Positions 43,110 to 52,612 are shown, counted from the stretch's first letter. The stretch is 64,000 bases of DNA from CAZVAR01 sp964625225 (GCA_964625225.1 CAZVAR010000004.1:1-64000), one strand, 5' to 3'. Notes: generated from the sequence alone by a model not told the origin. Numbers and translations: made by a program.

Positions 43110-44369
43110 ATGCAACAGTCGACAGTGAGCTTCGCTGCAGCGCTCGCCGCAGGGGCGGCCGTCTTCACTTGGCCTCAAGCCGTCGGGGCCCGGGAGGAGG
43201 ACCGCAAGGAAACGGTGATGAGCCGCCCGCGGCCCGAGGTCGATCCGCTGGGTATCCGTCTCGGGTCGTTCTTGCTCTACCCGGCACTGACCCTCGGGAT
43301 CGAGTTTGACGACAACATCTATCGGAACGACGAGGACCGTGATGCCGACCTGATCGGCCGTATCGTCCCGCGCGCCCGGCTTGTCTCGGACTGGAACGAC
43401 CACGCGCTGGAACTGGCCGGGTATCTGGACGTCGGCGAGTATTTCTGGAACCCGAGCGAGAATTTCGTCGATGGGGCGATCGGCGCCGCCGGGCGCATCG
43501 ACCTGACCGGGGCGACCGGGATTCTTGCCGGCGCCCAGTACGAGGCTCTGCACGAGGACCGCGGCAGCCCCGATGCCCGCGCCGGCACGGAGCCGACCGA
43601 GTTTCAGCGCATAAGCGCCAATCTCGGTGTCTCACACCGCTTCAGCCGCCTTTCGGTACTGGCAGAGGCGCGCTATGTCGGCCTCGACTTCAACGATACC
43701 GAGACCGCAGCGGGCGTCATCAACAATGACGACCGTGATCGCGACATCTATCTCTTCGCTGCCCGTGCCGGGTTCGAGTTCCTACCCCAGAACGAGGCCT
43801 TTGCCCGGATCGTCTACAACGTCCGCGACTATGACGCGTCGCTCGACGATTTCGGCCTGGACCGGGACTCGGAAGGCTACGAGATCGTCGTCGGCACTCA
43901 GTTCGATCTCACCGGCATTACTTACGGGGAAGTCTTCGTCGGCTATCGCGAGCAGCGCTATGACGATCGGGCGCTCGGGACGATCGACGGGCTTACCTTC
44001 GGTGCGAGGTTAACCTCCAACGTTACCCAACTGACCACGGTGCAGCTCCTTGTTGATCGCGAGATCGAGGAGACCAGCATCGCCGCCGCCGAGGGCTATT
44101 GGACAACCGCGGTTCGCGCGACGGTCGACCATGAACTGCTGCGGAACCTCATCCTGTCGGGCAGCGTGGGATACACATGGAACGAATACAAAGGAATCGG
44201 CCGCGACGACGGCACCTTCCGCGTCACCGTGGGGGCTGACTGCCTGGTGAACCGCCTGATTACGGTGGGAGGCTCGTACGACTTCGAGCGCCGCAAGTCG
44301 AACGGTGCTGCCGCGGGGGTCGATTATACGTCCAACCGGGTGTTGCTGAAGATCACCGGCCATTTTTGA
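43110..44369 (+). CDS. Outer-membrane beta-barrel protein (putative beta-barrel porin 2 type)
   Basis: This 419-residue protein begins with a signal peptide (VSFAAALAAGAAVFTWPQA) and continues with repeated amphipathic strands ending in aromatic residues. It closes with RVLLKITGHF, the terminal phenylalanine signature of outer-membrane proteins. The opening strand YPALTLGIEFDDNIYRNDED is characteristic of the BBP2-type barrels that accompany polysaccharide export proteins. GGGGGG lies 5 bases before the ATG at 43110; an in-frame earlier region overlaps the previous gene and is not used. It precedes a GumB/Wza-type gene, so it probably forms the outer-membrane part of the export route. Confidence 0.88.
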   Translation: MQQSTVSFAAALAAGAAVFTWPQAVGAREEDRKETVMSRPRPEVDPLGIRLGSFLLYPALTLGIEFDDNIYRNDEDRDADLIGRIVPRARLVSDWNDHALELAGYLDVGEYFWNPSENFVDGAIGAAGRIDLTGATGILAGAQYEALHEDRGSPDARAGTEPTEFQRISANLGVSHRFSRLSVLAEARYVGLDFNDTETAAGVINNDDRDRDIYLFAARAGFEFLPQNEAFARIVYNVRDYDASLDDFGLDRDSEGYEIVVGTQFDLTGITYGEVFVGYREQRYDDRALGTIDGLTFGARLTSNVTQLTTVQLLVDREIEETSIAAAEGYWTTAVRATVDHELLRNLILSGSVGYTWNEYKGIGRDDGTFRVTVGADCLVNRLITVGGSYDFERRKSNGAAAGVDYTSNRVLLKITGHF

Positions 44370-44401
44370 GCGGCGGGCGAACCGCGGAAGGAGGGGTCCG
44401 A

Positions 44402-44929
44402 ATGTCCAAGCTCTTGTCGCTGTTCGTCGTCCTGACGCTGTCTGCGTTCTCCTGGGTACCATATTCGGAATCGGCCGGTCGTGTGGAGTACAGGCTCGGG
44501 CCACAGGACAAGATCCAGGTCACGGTGTTCAACGAGCCCGATCTCTCGGGCGAATTCGAACTGGACGGCGAGGGGCGTGTCGCCCTGCCGCTGATCGGCG
44601 ATGTCACTGTAGGCGGGATGACCGTTCGCAATGCCGAACAGACCATCGCCGCGGAGCTGTATCCCGATTATCTGCAGAACCCGAAAGTCAGCATCCAGGT
44701 CACGAACTACCGGCCGTTCTACATTCTTGGCGAAGTCAAGGAACCGGGCGGCTACCCTTATGCCAACGACATGACGGTTATACAGGCGGTGGCGCTTGCC
44801 GGCGGGTTTACCTATCGCGCTCGTCAAAGCCGGATGGTGATCGTCCGGGCCGGTACGCGTACGCAGGCGAAGCCCGACACCGCAGTGCTCCCAGGCGACA
44901 TTATCGAGGTTCCGGAACGCTTTTTCTGA
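44402..44929 (+). CDS. Polysaccharide export protein (Wza/GumB type)
   Basis: This 175-residue periplasmic/outer-membrane protein has a hydrophobic signal (LLSLFVVLTLSAFSWVPYSE), then the polysaccharide export domain (YRLGPQDKIQVTVFNEPDL, about residues 30-50) and an SLBB segment (FYILGEVKEPGGYPY, about 104-118; VIQAVALAGGFTYRAR). There is no lipobox cysteine and the chain is short, as in GumB or ExoF-type proteins, rather than full-length Wza. AGGAGG lies 8 bases before the ATG. It lies between the barrel protein and the co-polymerase, the standard order. Confidence 0.92.
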   Translation: MSKLLSLFVVLTLSAFSWVPYSESAGRVEYRLGPQDKIQVTVFNEPDLSGEFELDGEGRVALPLIGDVTVGGMTVRNAEQTIAAELYPDYLQNPKVSIQVTNYRPFYILGEVKEPGGYPYANDMTVIQAVALAGGFTYRARQSRMVIVRAGTRTQAKPDTAVLPGDIIEVPERFF

Positions 44930-44986
44930 GCAAGGGGTCGGCGGTGGTGCGGCAGCGGTACGCCGGCGCGAGCGGAAGGTGATGAC

Positions 44987-47197
44987 TTGAAGGACGCCAG
45001 CATCACAGAGCCGCCCCGGGTCTCCGGCCACACGGGGCTCCGGCCGCCGTCGGGCATTTCCGGCGAGGTCGATCTGCGTGAGGCATTGGCCGTGCTGTGG
45101 CGACGCAGGGGAACGGTCGCCGGGGTCACCGTGCTGATCACGTTGCTCGCCGCCGTGATCGTGTTCCAGATAACGCCGCTCTATCGGGCCGAGACCCAGA
45201 TCATGATCGAGGCGCGGCAGAACCGGGTCGTGGATGTCGAGGAAGTTCTGTCCGGTTTGAGCAGCGAGCGCGAGACGATCGAGAGCGAGCGCCGCGTGAT
45301 CGCCTCGCGCGCGCTTGCCGAGAAGGTGATCGCTGCTTTGGAGTTGAACCGCGACCCCGAGTTCAATCCGGCCCTGCGTGAGACGGATCGGTTACGAGCG
45401 CTGCTGCGAACGGAGGCGCCGAAGACACCCGAACAAGCGCTCGAGACCGAGCGTGCGCGGACCGTCGACACCTTCCTCGACCGGCTCGACGTGACACCGG
45501 AGGGTCGCTCCCGCGTGATTACGATCGCCTTCGCTTCCGAACGGCCGGGGATGGCGGCACGGATCGCGAATACGGTGGCGGAACTGTACCTCTTACAGCA
45601 GCGCGAGGCCAAGTTTGAGGCGACCCGACGCGCCACGGAATGGCTGTACGAGCGGACCGCGGATCTGCGCGAGACAGTCAAGGCCTCGGAGGATGCCGTC
45701 GAGGCGTTCCGACGCGAGGCGGGGCTGATCGAGGGCAAAGGCTTTACCCTCGCGTCGCAGCAGGTTTCCGAGCTGAACACTCAGCTCATCCTGGCTCGCA
45801 CCACGCGCGCCGAAGCGGAAGCACGGCTCCATCAGGTTCGGGCGCTCCTCGCCGGCGAGGGCGGCATCGACTCGGCTGCTGAAGTGATCGCATCGCCGCT
45901 GATCCAGCGCCTGAAGGAGCAGGAAGCGGAGGTGATGCGACGGGCGGCGGAACTGGCCACCCAGTACGGCCCGAAGCATCCCCGCATGATCAATGTCCAG
46001 GCGGAGCTGGAGGACATCGAGGCGAAGATCGGGGCAGAGGTCCAGAAGATCGTCCAGAGCCTGCGCAATGAGGCGGCCGTGGCCCGGGCACGCGAGGCGT
46101 CGCTGAACGCCAGCCTCGGCGCGCTCGAGCGGAACGTCGGGCGCGCGAACAGCGACGAGGTGCGGTTGCGCGCCCTGGAGCGGGAGGCCAGCGCCAACCG
46201 CCGACTCTTCGAGACCTTCCTCTCGCGGCTGAAAGAGACCACGGCGCAGGAGGATCTGCACCTGCCTGATGCACGGATCATCTCGCGCGCCGACATTCCC
46301 GACACCCCGGCCTTTCCCCGCACCAAGCTGATGCTGGCCGGTGCCATGTTCAGCGCTCTCATTGCCGGAATCGCCGCGGCCTTTCTCCTGGAGCGGCTCG
46401 ACCCGGGTTTCCGGAGTTCCGACCAGATCGAACGGCAGCTCGGTGTCGCCGGACTCGGGCTGATCCCTCTGATGAGCGGGGGCCGATCCGACGATCGCAC
46501 GCCGCAAAGCTACGTACTCCAACGTCCCGCCTCCGCCTTCGCGGAATCGTTACGGACGCTTCATACGGCCCTGCTGCTGTCGAATGTCGATCGCCCGCCG
46601 AGGAGCGTGCTGGTGACGTCTTCGGTGCCGCAGGAAGGAAAGAGCACGGTCGCTCTGTCCCTGGCCCGCCTCATGGCGAAATCCGGGCGCAAGGTCCTGT
46701 TGATCGATGCCGATTTGCGGCGACCGCGGATCGCCGAGGTCCTGCGAATACCGGAAAGACCCGGCCTGGTCGACGTGCTGGCGCGATCCGTGTCCTGGTT
46801 AGAGGCGGTTCAGCATGATGCCGCCGCCGGACTCGATGTCCTGACCACCGGGGAATCGGCGGTCAGCCCGCCCGATCTGTTCGGCTCGGCGCAAATGCGG
46901 GTGCTGATGGCGGAGCTCGCCGCTTACTACGACCTGGTGGTGGTGGATTCCCCGCCGGTGCTGGCGGTCTCGGAGCCGCGCATCCTCGCGTGCCTCGTCG
47001 ACACGACCGTGTTCGTGATCCGCTGGGCGAAGACGCCGCGCGAGGTTGCCGGCCTCGGACTGAAGCAGATCCGGGAATCGGGCGGCAGCCTCGCGGGCGC
47101 AGTGCTCTCGATGGTCAACGTTCGTGAGCACGCCCGCTACGGCTACGGCGACTCGGGGCGCTATTACGGTCCGGCCTGTCGCTACTATACCGATTAG
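44987..47197 (+). CDS. Polysaccharide co-polymerase with tyrosine autokinase domain (Wzc/ExoP type)
   Basis: This 736-residue inner-membrane protein controls chain length and export. The N-terminal Wzz domain is bounded by two membrane helices (VAGVTVLITLLAAVIVFQIT near residue 45; LMLAGAMFSALIAGIAAAFL near residue 455), with a long coiled coil between them (about 190-430). The C-terminal BY-kinase has Walker A PQEGKSTVALS (about residue 546), Walker A' LLIDADLRRPR and Walker B VVVDSPPVL, and a tyrosine cluster at the end (YGYGDSGRYYGPACRYYTD) as the autophosphorylation site. The start is TTG at 44987, with GGAAGG upstream; no ATG fits better. Confidence 0.93.
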   Translation: MKDASITEPPRVSGHTGLRPPSGISGEVDLREALAVLWRRRGTVAGVTVLITLLAAVIVFQITPLYRAETQIMIEARQNRVVDVEEVLSGLSSERETIESERRVIASRALAEKVIAALELNRDPEFNPALRETDRLRALLRTEAPKTPEQALETERARTVDTFLDRLDVTPEGRSRVITIAFASERPGMAARIANTVAELYLLQQREAKFEATRRATEWLYERTADLRETVKASEDAVEAFRREAGLIEGKGFTLASQQVSELNTQLILARTTRAEAEARLHQVRALLAGEGGIDSAAEVIASPLIQRLKEQEAEVMRRAAELATQYGPKHPRMINVQAELEDIEAKIGAEVQKIVQSLRNEAAVARAREASLNASLGALERNVGRANSDEVRLRALEREASANRRLFETFLSRLKETTAQEDLHLPDARIISRADIPDTPAFPRTKLMLAGAMFSALIAGIAAAFLLERLDPGFRSSDQIERQLGVAGLGLIPLMSGGRSDDRTPQSYVLQRPASAFAESLRTLHTALLLSNVDRPPRSVLVTSSVPQEGKSTVALSLARLMAKSGRKVLLIDADLRRPRIAEVLRIPERPGLVDVLARSVSWLEAVQHDAAAGLDVLTTGESAVSPPDLFGSAQMRVLMAELAAYYDLVVVDSPPVLAVSEPRILACLVDTTVFVIRWAKTPREVAGLGLKQIRESGGSLAGAVLSMVNVREHARYGYGDSGRYYGPACRYYTD

Positions 47198-47203
47198 CCC
47201 CTC

Positions 47204-47896
47204 GTGAACCGGAGACCGGATCAGGGGCTCGGCGCCACCATCATCGCGGCGGTCCTGTTGGCCGCGCTGGGCGCGGGCCTGACCCTGGCGGCGGCGCCCC
47301 GGGTTGTCGGCTCGCTGGTCGCACTGCCCGGTGACGGGATACTCGCACGCATCCGCGACCGCAAACCGGTCACGGTGGATGATCTCCGGCGACTGACGTC
47401 GTCCCGCGAGGCCGCGCTCGCCTGGCACGAAACCGGCCGGCGTCATGCGGACTTGGCGCTGGCGCGGCTTATGCTCCTGGAACGGCGCCGGATCGTCCGG
47501 ACCGACCGCGATCTGCCGGAGATCCGTGCCAGCCTGCGCCGCGGCCTCATGCTGACGCCCGCCGACGCCTATGGCTGGACGCGCCTTGCCGGAGTGGAGC
47601 GCCTGCTTGCGACCGGGGCGCAGGCCGGTCTCCGGGAGGTCGAAATGGCGATTCTCACCGGCCCCTACGAGCGGCCGCTCGCCTTTCCGCGGCTCGCCAT
47701 TGCGCTGTCGCTGCGGTCCGTGGCGCGTCCAGACACCCGCATCCTCATCGATCGGCAGATCCGCTGGGCCTGGCGCGCCGACCGTTGGGCCACCGTTGCG
47801 GCAGCCCGGCATACGCAGGCATTCGATGCGGTGCGGGCCGCGCTTTACGGAGCACCCCGAGACCTGGCGACCTTCCGGGCGATGACAGCGGAATGA
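47204..47896 (+). CDS. Membrane-anchored protein of unknown function in the exopolysaccharide cluster
   Basis: This 230-residue protein starts with GTG and has one N-terminal membrane helix (IIAAVLLAALGAGLTLAAAP). The rest is arginine-rich and helical (for example DLALARLMLLERRRIVRTDR), resembling TPR-like helical repeats with regular leucine/alanine spacing; PADAYGWTRLAGVERLLATG near residue 120 fits this. No catalytic motif is seen. It follows the co-polymerase by 6 bases and ends 9 bases before the convergent O-antigen ligase gene, so it belongs to the same transcript. A scaffold role in the export complex is possible. Confidence 0.75.
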   Translation: MNRRPDQGLGATIIAAVLLAALGAGLTLAAAPRVVGSLVALPGDGILARIRDRKPVTVDDLRRLTSSREAALAWHETGRRHADLALARLMLLERRRIVRTDRDLPEIRASLRRGLMLTPADAYGWTRLAGVERLLATGAQAGLREVEMAILTGPYERPLAFPRLAIALSLRSVARPDTRILIDRQIRWAWRADRWATVAAARHTQAFDAVRAALYGAPRDLATFRAMTAE

Positions 47897-47905
47897 GCAA
47901 CCGCC

Positions 47906-49387
47906 TCACCGTGATGTGTCGTCGTTCTTGCTCCAGGACTGCGCGCAGGCGGCGCCCATGAGGAGCGCGTAGACCGCCGCCACGGCCGGGATCTGCAGGC
48001 TGAAGTCGACCAGCGCATGAAGCCCGACCAGCGTGGTCGCGGCGAGCCCGAGGCACGGGTAGGTGAGGTTCCGCCGCCGGCGCAGGATGCCCGCAGTGCA
48101 GATCGCGGCCGGTGCGGCCAGTGCGACGAACAGCAAGCCGGCCGCTGGCAGCCCGAGTTCGAGCACGTTCTCGAGATAGCTGTTATGGGCCTGCAGGAAC
48201 GGCGCGTGCAGGTCGGGTGTGCGATAGAGCCTGAACGTGTCCGGGAAGCTGCCGAATCCGGTGCCGAGGAGCGGGGCGTCCCCGATCGCCGTCAGCACCC
48301 GCTCGAACAGCCGAAGGCGGACGGTCGCATCGTCGGCCGAGTGCAGCACGCGCAGTAGGACGTCCGGGCTCCCGGGAAGAGCAAGCCCCAGCAGCAGGAC
48401 TACGATCAGCGCGACGATGCCGACGGCGCGCCGCGCGGACACGGCGCCGGCACAGACATGCGACCCGACCAGGACGCAGAGGCCGACCAGCGTGCTGGCA
48501 ATGCCGGCGCGGGAGTGCGATAGGATCAGTGCCGTTCCAATCACGAACAGCGCGGCGACATAGCCGAGTCCCCGGGTCGTGACATACTCACCGACGCGCC
48601 GGCAGCGGTCATGGAGCGGCAGGCGGCGGGGTGCGGCATGACGGATGCCGCGCCAAACTAGGGCGGCCGCGCAAAGCAGCCCGAGGCCTGCAAAGGTCGC
48701 GAAGGTGTTGCGGTTGACGAATGTACCCGTGAGGTCGCCGAGATAGGCGGTCTTGGGAGACCAGAGGATCATATCGGTCCCGCGCAGATAGGCGATGATC
48801 CCGTAGGCGGCGTATCCGGTCACCGCGAAGGCTGTGGCCTGTACGGCCCGGTAGGCCCGCCGCGGCTCCCGGCAGAGGTTGAGGGCCAGATAGAAGACCG
48901 CTGCATAGGTCGTTAGGCGGACCACGGCGTCGACGGTTTCGGTCGGGTTGAGCGAGATCGCACCCGGCAGCTCGACCCCGAGCGATCCGGCGGCCTTGCC
49001 CCAGATCGGGTGGTGCCATGCCGTCGGAGTGACCGGGAGGGCCTGGATCGCCGCCCATCCCATCGCCAGGGCGAGGCAGCCGAGCGGTAGCCGGATCCGC
49101 TCGAGCGCTACCGGGGCCCGATGTCCGCGGGCGAGCTGCCATGCCCAGGCCACCAGCAGCATCCCGATGATCATCGCCATCGCGCCCCATGCCCAGGGCT
49201 GCACGGCGCCGAGCATCAGCGGTGCGAGCAGTACGGTGCCCAGGAGCAGGGTAAAGACGGGAGCAGCGTAAAAATCCGCGGCTGCGGCGGGCGTCGTGTC
49301 GACGATCGGCCGGCCGCCTCCGTCGCCTCCGGCACGGCCGTGCGGGCGGCGCCGCTCAATAGGCGTCACGTGCCGCGAGGACGACAC
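47906..49387 (-). CDS. O-antigen polymerase/ligase family membrane protein (Wzy_C)
   Basis: This 493-residue protein has about a dozen hydrophobic segments. Its Wzy_C signature region includes GFGSFPDTFRLYRTP near residue 385 and QAHNSYLENVLELGLPAAGL near residue 407. Such proteins polymerise repeat units or ligate polymer to a lipid acceptor on the periplasmic face. The start is GTG at 49387, which overlaps the end of the sugar-transferase gene by 32 bases; a downstream start is possible. With the flippase and phosphoglycosyl transferase nearby, this fits a Wzx/Wzy-dependent exopolysaccharide pathway. Confidence 0.88.
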   Translation of the reverse strand: MSSSRHVTPIERRRPHGRAGGDGGGRPIVDTTPAAAADFYAAPVFTLLLGTVLLAPLMLGAVQPWAWGAMAMIIGMLLVAWAWQLARGHRAPVALERIRLPLGCLALAMGWAAIQALPVTPTAWHHPIWGKAAGSLGVELPGAISLNPTETVDAVVRLTTYAAVFYLALNLCREPRRAYRAVQATAFAVTGYAAYGIIAYLRGTDMILWSPKTAYLGDLTGTFVNRNTFATFAGLGLLCAAALVWRGIRHAAPRRLPLHDRCRRVGEYVTTRGLGYVAALFVIGTALILSHSRAGIASTLVGLCVLVGSHVCAGAVSARRAVGIVALIVVLLLGLALPGSPDVLLRVLHSADDATVRLRLFERVLTAIGDAPLLGTGFGSFPDTFRLYRTPDLHAPFLQAHNSYLENVLELGLPAAGLLFVALAAPAAICTAGILRRRRNLTYPCLGLAATTLVGLHALVDFSLQIPAVAAVYALLMGAACAQSWSKNDDTSR

Positions 49388-50885
49388 GCGCGGTCTCGTA
49401 CAGGATGTAGAGGTCGAAACTCACCGACCAGTTGCGGATGTAGTAGACGTCCATTTCGAGGCGTTCGGCGAAGGTCGTGCGGTTCCGCCCCGACACCTGC
49501 CAGTAGCCGGTGATGCCCGGCTTCACGCTGTGGATGACCTGCTCGTTTCCGCCCATGTCGGCAATCTCCTGCGGCAGGTAGCACCGGGGGCCGACCAGGC
49601 TCATCTCGCCCTTGATGACGTTGAGGAGCTGCGGCAGCTCGTCCAGGCTGTAGCGGCGCAGGATGCGGCCGAGCGGCGTCACCCGCGGGTCGTGCCGGAG
49701 CTTCTTGTAGACCGCGTATTCGGTGCGCGCCGCAGGGTTGTCCCGCAGATAGGCGGCAAGCCGCGCCTCCGCGTCCACGACCATCGTCCGGAACTTGTAG
49801 GCACCATAGGTGCGCCCGTGCTGCCCCAAGCGCTGCTGCACGAAGAAGGCGGGACCGGGCGAGGTCAAACGGATGAGCAGCGCGATCGCGGCGAAAAGAG
49901 GCAGCAGGCTGAGCAGGAGCGGTACTGCGAGGCAGACATCCATTACCCGCTTGATCGCCAGTTTCCGACGATCGAGCAGATTGTCCGCCATGGAGAGCGC
50001 CAGGGTCCCCTGGAGATCACGGGTCTGCACCCAGAGCGTGCGGCGCCCGTTCATTGCCGGCACCAGGAAGACGTGGGGAAATTTCAGCCGGTTGATCACC
50101 GCTTCCCACTGATCGGGGGGCAGGTGCGGAAGGTAGACGAAAACGTGCCGGGCGCCCCGGAGGCGGCCGGTGGTCCCCGCGGCCTGCATCACGACCGGGA
50201 CGCCGGCTATCGTTTGGCCCTGTTCTTCCGGAGCGTCGCTGAGACAGGCGACGGGTATGAAGCCCAGTTCCTGGCGTCGGCGGAGCAGTCTGATCAGTTG
50301 TTCCGCGGATTCGCCGATTCCGTGGACCGCGACCGGCACGCCCCAGCGTCCGTGCGCCTGCAATCGATGGCGGACGATATCGTTGAAGAAGACCGTCAGA
50401 ACGAGGGCGAAGCCGCAGGACAGCACGGTCACGAGCCGCGACCATAGCCCGTGCTGGAGCAGATAGTCCCAGCCGGCGACCAGCGCGAATACGAGGACGA
50501 CGCCGAGCAGGCGGCGCCGGAACCGGTCAGGCGCGCTCATCCCGTAGCCCGGATATAGGCCGAGTGCGGCATTGATGCAGACGATTGCGGTGCCGGCGAA
50601 GATCAGCACCTCGTGCTCGAAACTGGCGGCCTTTTCGAAGAGGTCGCCGAAGATCCAGCGAAGACAGGAGCTGGTGATGATCGCGATCGTGACGGCGAGC
50701 ACGTCGGCAGCCGCCATCACCGCTCCGGCAACCCCGGGTCGTAGAAATCTCGGCGGTCTATCGGCGGGCGCCGATACCCTGGACGCGGTTGCGGTGTCAA
50801 ACATCGACGGAAATTCTTCGGACAGAAGCGAACGCGCGTGCAGCAAGCCGCGATCGGGAGCGTTAGGCGATCGGGCTGTAGCCAT
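49356..50885 (-). CDS. Polyprenyl phosphoglycosyl transferase (WbaP/WcaJ type)
   Basis: This 509-residue membrane protein transfers a sugar-1-phosphate to undecaprenyl phosphate, the first step of repeat-unit assembly. Four to five N-terminal helices (residues about 50-165) precede a Rossmann-like middle domain (PVAVHGIGESAEQLIRLLRR near residue 190). The C-terminal catalytic domain starts with KRVMDVCLAVPLLLSLLPLF (about 322-341) and contains YKFRTMVVDAE, RRYSLDELPQLLNVIKGEMS (about 423-442) and GPRCYLP. The start is uncertain (ATG at 50885 or 50804; neither has a clear ribosome site). It leads the minus-strand half of the exopolysaccharide locus and faces the AT-rich control region. Confidence 0.92.
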   Translation of the reverse strand: MATARSPNAPDRGLLHARSLLSEEFPSMFDTATASRVSAPADRPPRFLRPGVAGAVMAAADVLAVTIAIITSSCLRWIFGDLFEKAASFEHEVLIFAGTAIVCINAALGLYPGYGMSAPDRFRRRLLGVVLVFALVAGWDYLLQHGLWSRLVTVLSCGFALVLTVFFNDIVRHRLQAHGRWGVPVAVHGIGESAEQLIRLLRRRQELGFIPVACLSDAPEEQGQTIAGVPVVMQAAGTTGRLRGARHVFVYLPHLPPDQWEAVINRLKFPHVFLVPAMNGRRTLWVQTRDLQGTLALSMADNLLDRRKLAIKRVMDVCLAVPLLLSLLPLFAAIALLIRLTSPGPAFFVQQRLGQHGRTYGAYKFRTMVVDAEARLAAYLRDNPAARTEYAVYKKLRHDPRVTPLGRILRRYSLDELPQLLNVIKGEMSLVGPRCYLPQEIADMGGNEQVIHSVKPGITGYWQVSGRNRTTFAERLEMDVYYIRNWSVSFDLYILYETARVVLAARDAY

Positions 50886-51385
50886 GCGAACCGGTCAGTG
50901 GATCAGGAAAGGATTTTTTGCAACGCACCTAGAATTGTATGCCGCCGCATCCCGGTGATTGGGCTGTTTCCCAAGATCACGGCAGAGTATATTTATGGCA
51001 TATCGGCGTTCTGTTTTGATTGATGGTTCATAATTATCTATCATGACCATAAAAATTCTCCGAATAAGTTTTGGCATATGACTTATCCGTCTCATATTAT
51101 GTATTCCGAGAATCCTTATGGATTCTCTTCTAATTTATATAGAATTTGATAAACCGCGGCTGCAAGAGGGAATCCATGCCGGGTCCAATGTAGCTAAGCC
51201 CTTCGGACCGTGGGTGTGCCGGAGCTGATGTCGGCTGTGTTCTTCAGTATGCGCTACAAAAGTAGTAAAACCTGTCAGACGGAGTGTCAACCGGGACTCT
51301 GAGCGTCGTTCGTCCCGCCGGTTGTAAGCGGGGCCGGTTTGGGTGGCCGGCCGTCCCGGCTGCGCGGCGGTGAGCGAGGGCGTCA
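50886..51385. other. AT-rich divergent control region of the exopolysaccharide locus
   Basis: About 500 bases without a gene separate the sugar transferase (minus) from the flippase (plus). From about 50980 to 51160 the base composition is strikingly AT-rich. Visible elements are a perfect stem-loop at 51108-51127, a second dyad ATAAGT-N11-ACTTAT (51064-51086), and four GANTC methylation sites (51110, 51121, 51170, 51296). Promoters in both directions are expected, but no single sigma-70 pair stands out. Confidence 0.6.
51108..51127. promoter_or_regulatory. Perfect 8-base-pair dyad carrying two GANTC sites
   Basis: GAGAATCC-TTAT-GGATTCTC reads the same on both strands apart from the loop and contains GAATC (51110-51114) and GATTC (51121-51125), both potential CcrM methylation targets. 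It may be an operator or a hairpin; the following TTCTAATTTATAT is only weakly terminator-like. Confidence 0.5.
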
Positions 51386-52612
51386 ATGGGATCCGAAACC
51401 CCGTATCGCGGCATGGCACCGGCGGCCCTGTCCCACCTTTCGCGATTGGTCGGCGGGGCCTTCCTGTTCATTCTTCTTGCTCGGGCATGGTCACCGGAGC
51501 TGTTCGGCTATTTCGCACTCCACCATGCGCTTGCCGCGCTGCTGGGCCTGATCGCCGGGTTCGGCTTTCCGACGATGCTATTGCGGGAGGTGGGGGCCAA
51601 GCCGACCGGCTCCCGGCTGCTGCTCGAGCAAGCGATGCGGGCACAGGCGGTCCCGGCAGCGGCAGCCGCTCTGATGGCCGCAGGCATCGCCGTCGTCGCT
51701 GCCGATGCCTGCCTGCTTGGCCTCCTGTTCGCGGCGTCGCTGGCGCTCAATCTCGCGGAGTGCGCTGGCGGCGCCCTGCGGGGTCTATGCCGTCACCGCC
51801 GGGAGGCCGCTGCGACCGGCCTGGGCAATGCGTTGGCACTTCTTCTTCCCTGCGCCGTCCTGCCGTTCTCATCCGCACCGGAAAGTGTCGCGGCGGCGCT
51901 GCTGGCGGCGCGTATAGTGCAGTGCACCGCCTTGCTTCTCGTGCTCCGCCCCATCATCGGAGCAGCGCCGCCGGACTCCGAACGACCGACACTCGGCACA
52001 GCCCTCAGGTCGGCATCACCGTACGCCGCGGAGGCAATGGCCGTTGGCCTCCTGCTCCAGGTCGATACGCTCTTTGTCGGCTACGCCCTCGGCGAGCGTG
52101 CGGTCGGGATCTACCAGGCCGGCGTACGCTTCGTCGTTCTGGCGCTGATCATCGCACAGGCCGCATCCGGCATATTCGTGCCACGGCTCGCTGCCAGGAT
52201 GCAGATGCGCGAATCGTTCGGTCCGCTGTACCGACAGTTGCGGAACGCGCTCGTTCTCTACGGGATAGCGGTTGCCGTGCCGTTCCTGTTGGTCGGCGAG
52301 ATCCTTGTGCAACTCGTCTATGCGCCCGATTACGCTCCCCTTGTGCAACTGATGCCGCTGTTCGGCGTTCTCGTCCTGGTCCGCTGTATTGCCGCCATTC
52401 CGGGCATCGCCCTGCTGGCCGCGGGGGAGCAGTCGTTCCGCGCGCGGCTGACGATCGGCACGGCGGCGCTCTATCTCCTGTTGGCGCTCATGGCGGTGCA
52501 ACTGTTCGGCCTCTCCGGAGCCATTCTTGCGAACGCGGCTACCGTGGCTTTGCTCGGCACGATCTATCGCGGCAGAATGCGCGCCCGCTTCGGCGCACGA
52601 CTGCAGGCGTAG
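51386..52612 (+). CDS. Polysaccharide flippase (Wzx type)
   Basis: This 408-residue membrane protein has about twelve hydrophobic helices and the MOP/Wzx pattern, including FLFILLARAWSPELFGYFAL near the N-terminus and MAVGLLLQVDTLFVGYALGE near residue 215. It moves lipid-linked repeat units across the inner membrane. A GCGAGGGCGTCA leader precedes the ATG. It faces the AT-rich region and is followed after 36 bases by gmhA, so the flippase and the heptose genes may share a transcript. Identity as Wzx rather than another MOP-family exporter rests on context. Confidence 0.85.
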   Translation: MGSETPYRGMAPAALSHLSRLVGGAFLFILLARAWSPELFGYFALHHALAALLGLIAGFGFPTMLLREVGAKPTGSRLLLEQAMRAQAVPAAAAALMAAGIAVVAADACLLGLLFAASLALNLAECAGGALRGLCRHRREAAATGLGNALALLLPCAVLPFSSAPESVAAALLAARIVQCTALLLVLRPIIGAAPPDSERPTLGTALRSASPYAAEAMAVGLLLQVDTLFVGYALGERAVGIYQAGVRFVVLALIIAQAASGIFVPRLAARMQMRESFGPLYRQLRNALVLYGIAVAVPFLLVGEILVQLVYAPDYAPLVQLMPLFGVLVLVRCIAAIPGIALLAAGEQSFRARLTIGTAALYLLLALMAVQLFGLSGAILANAATVALLGTIYRGRMRARFGARLQA

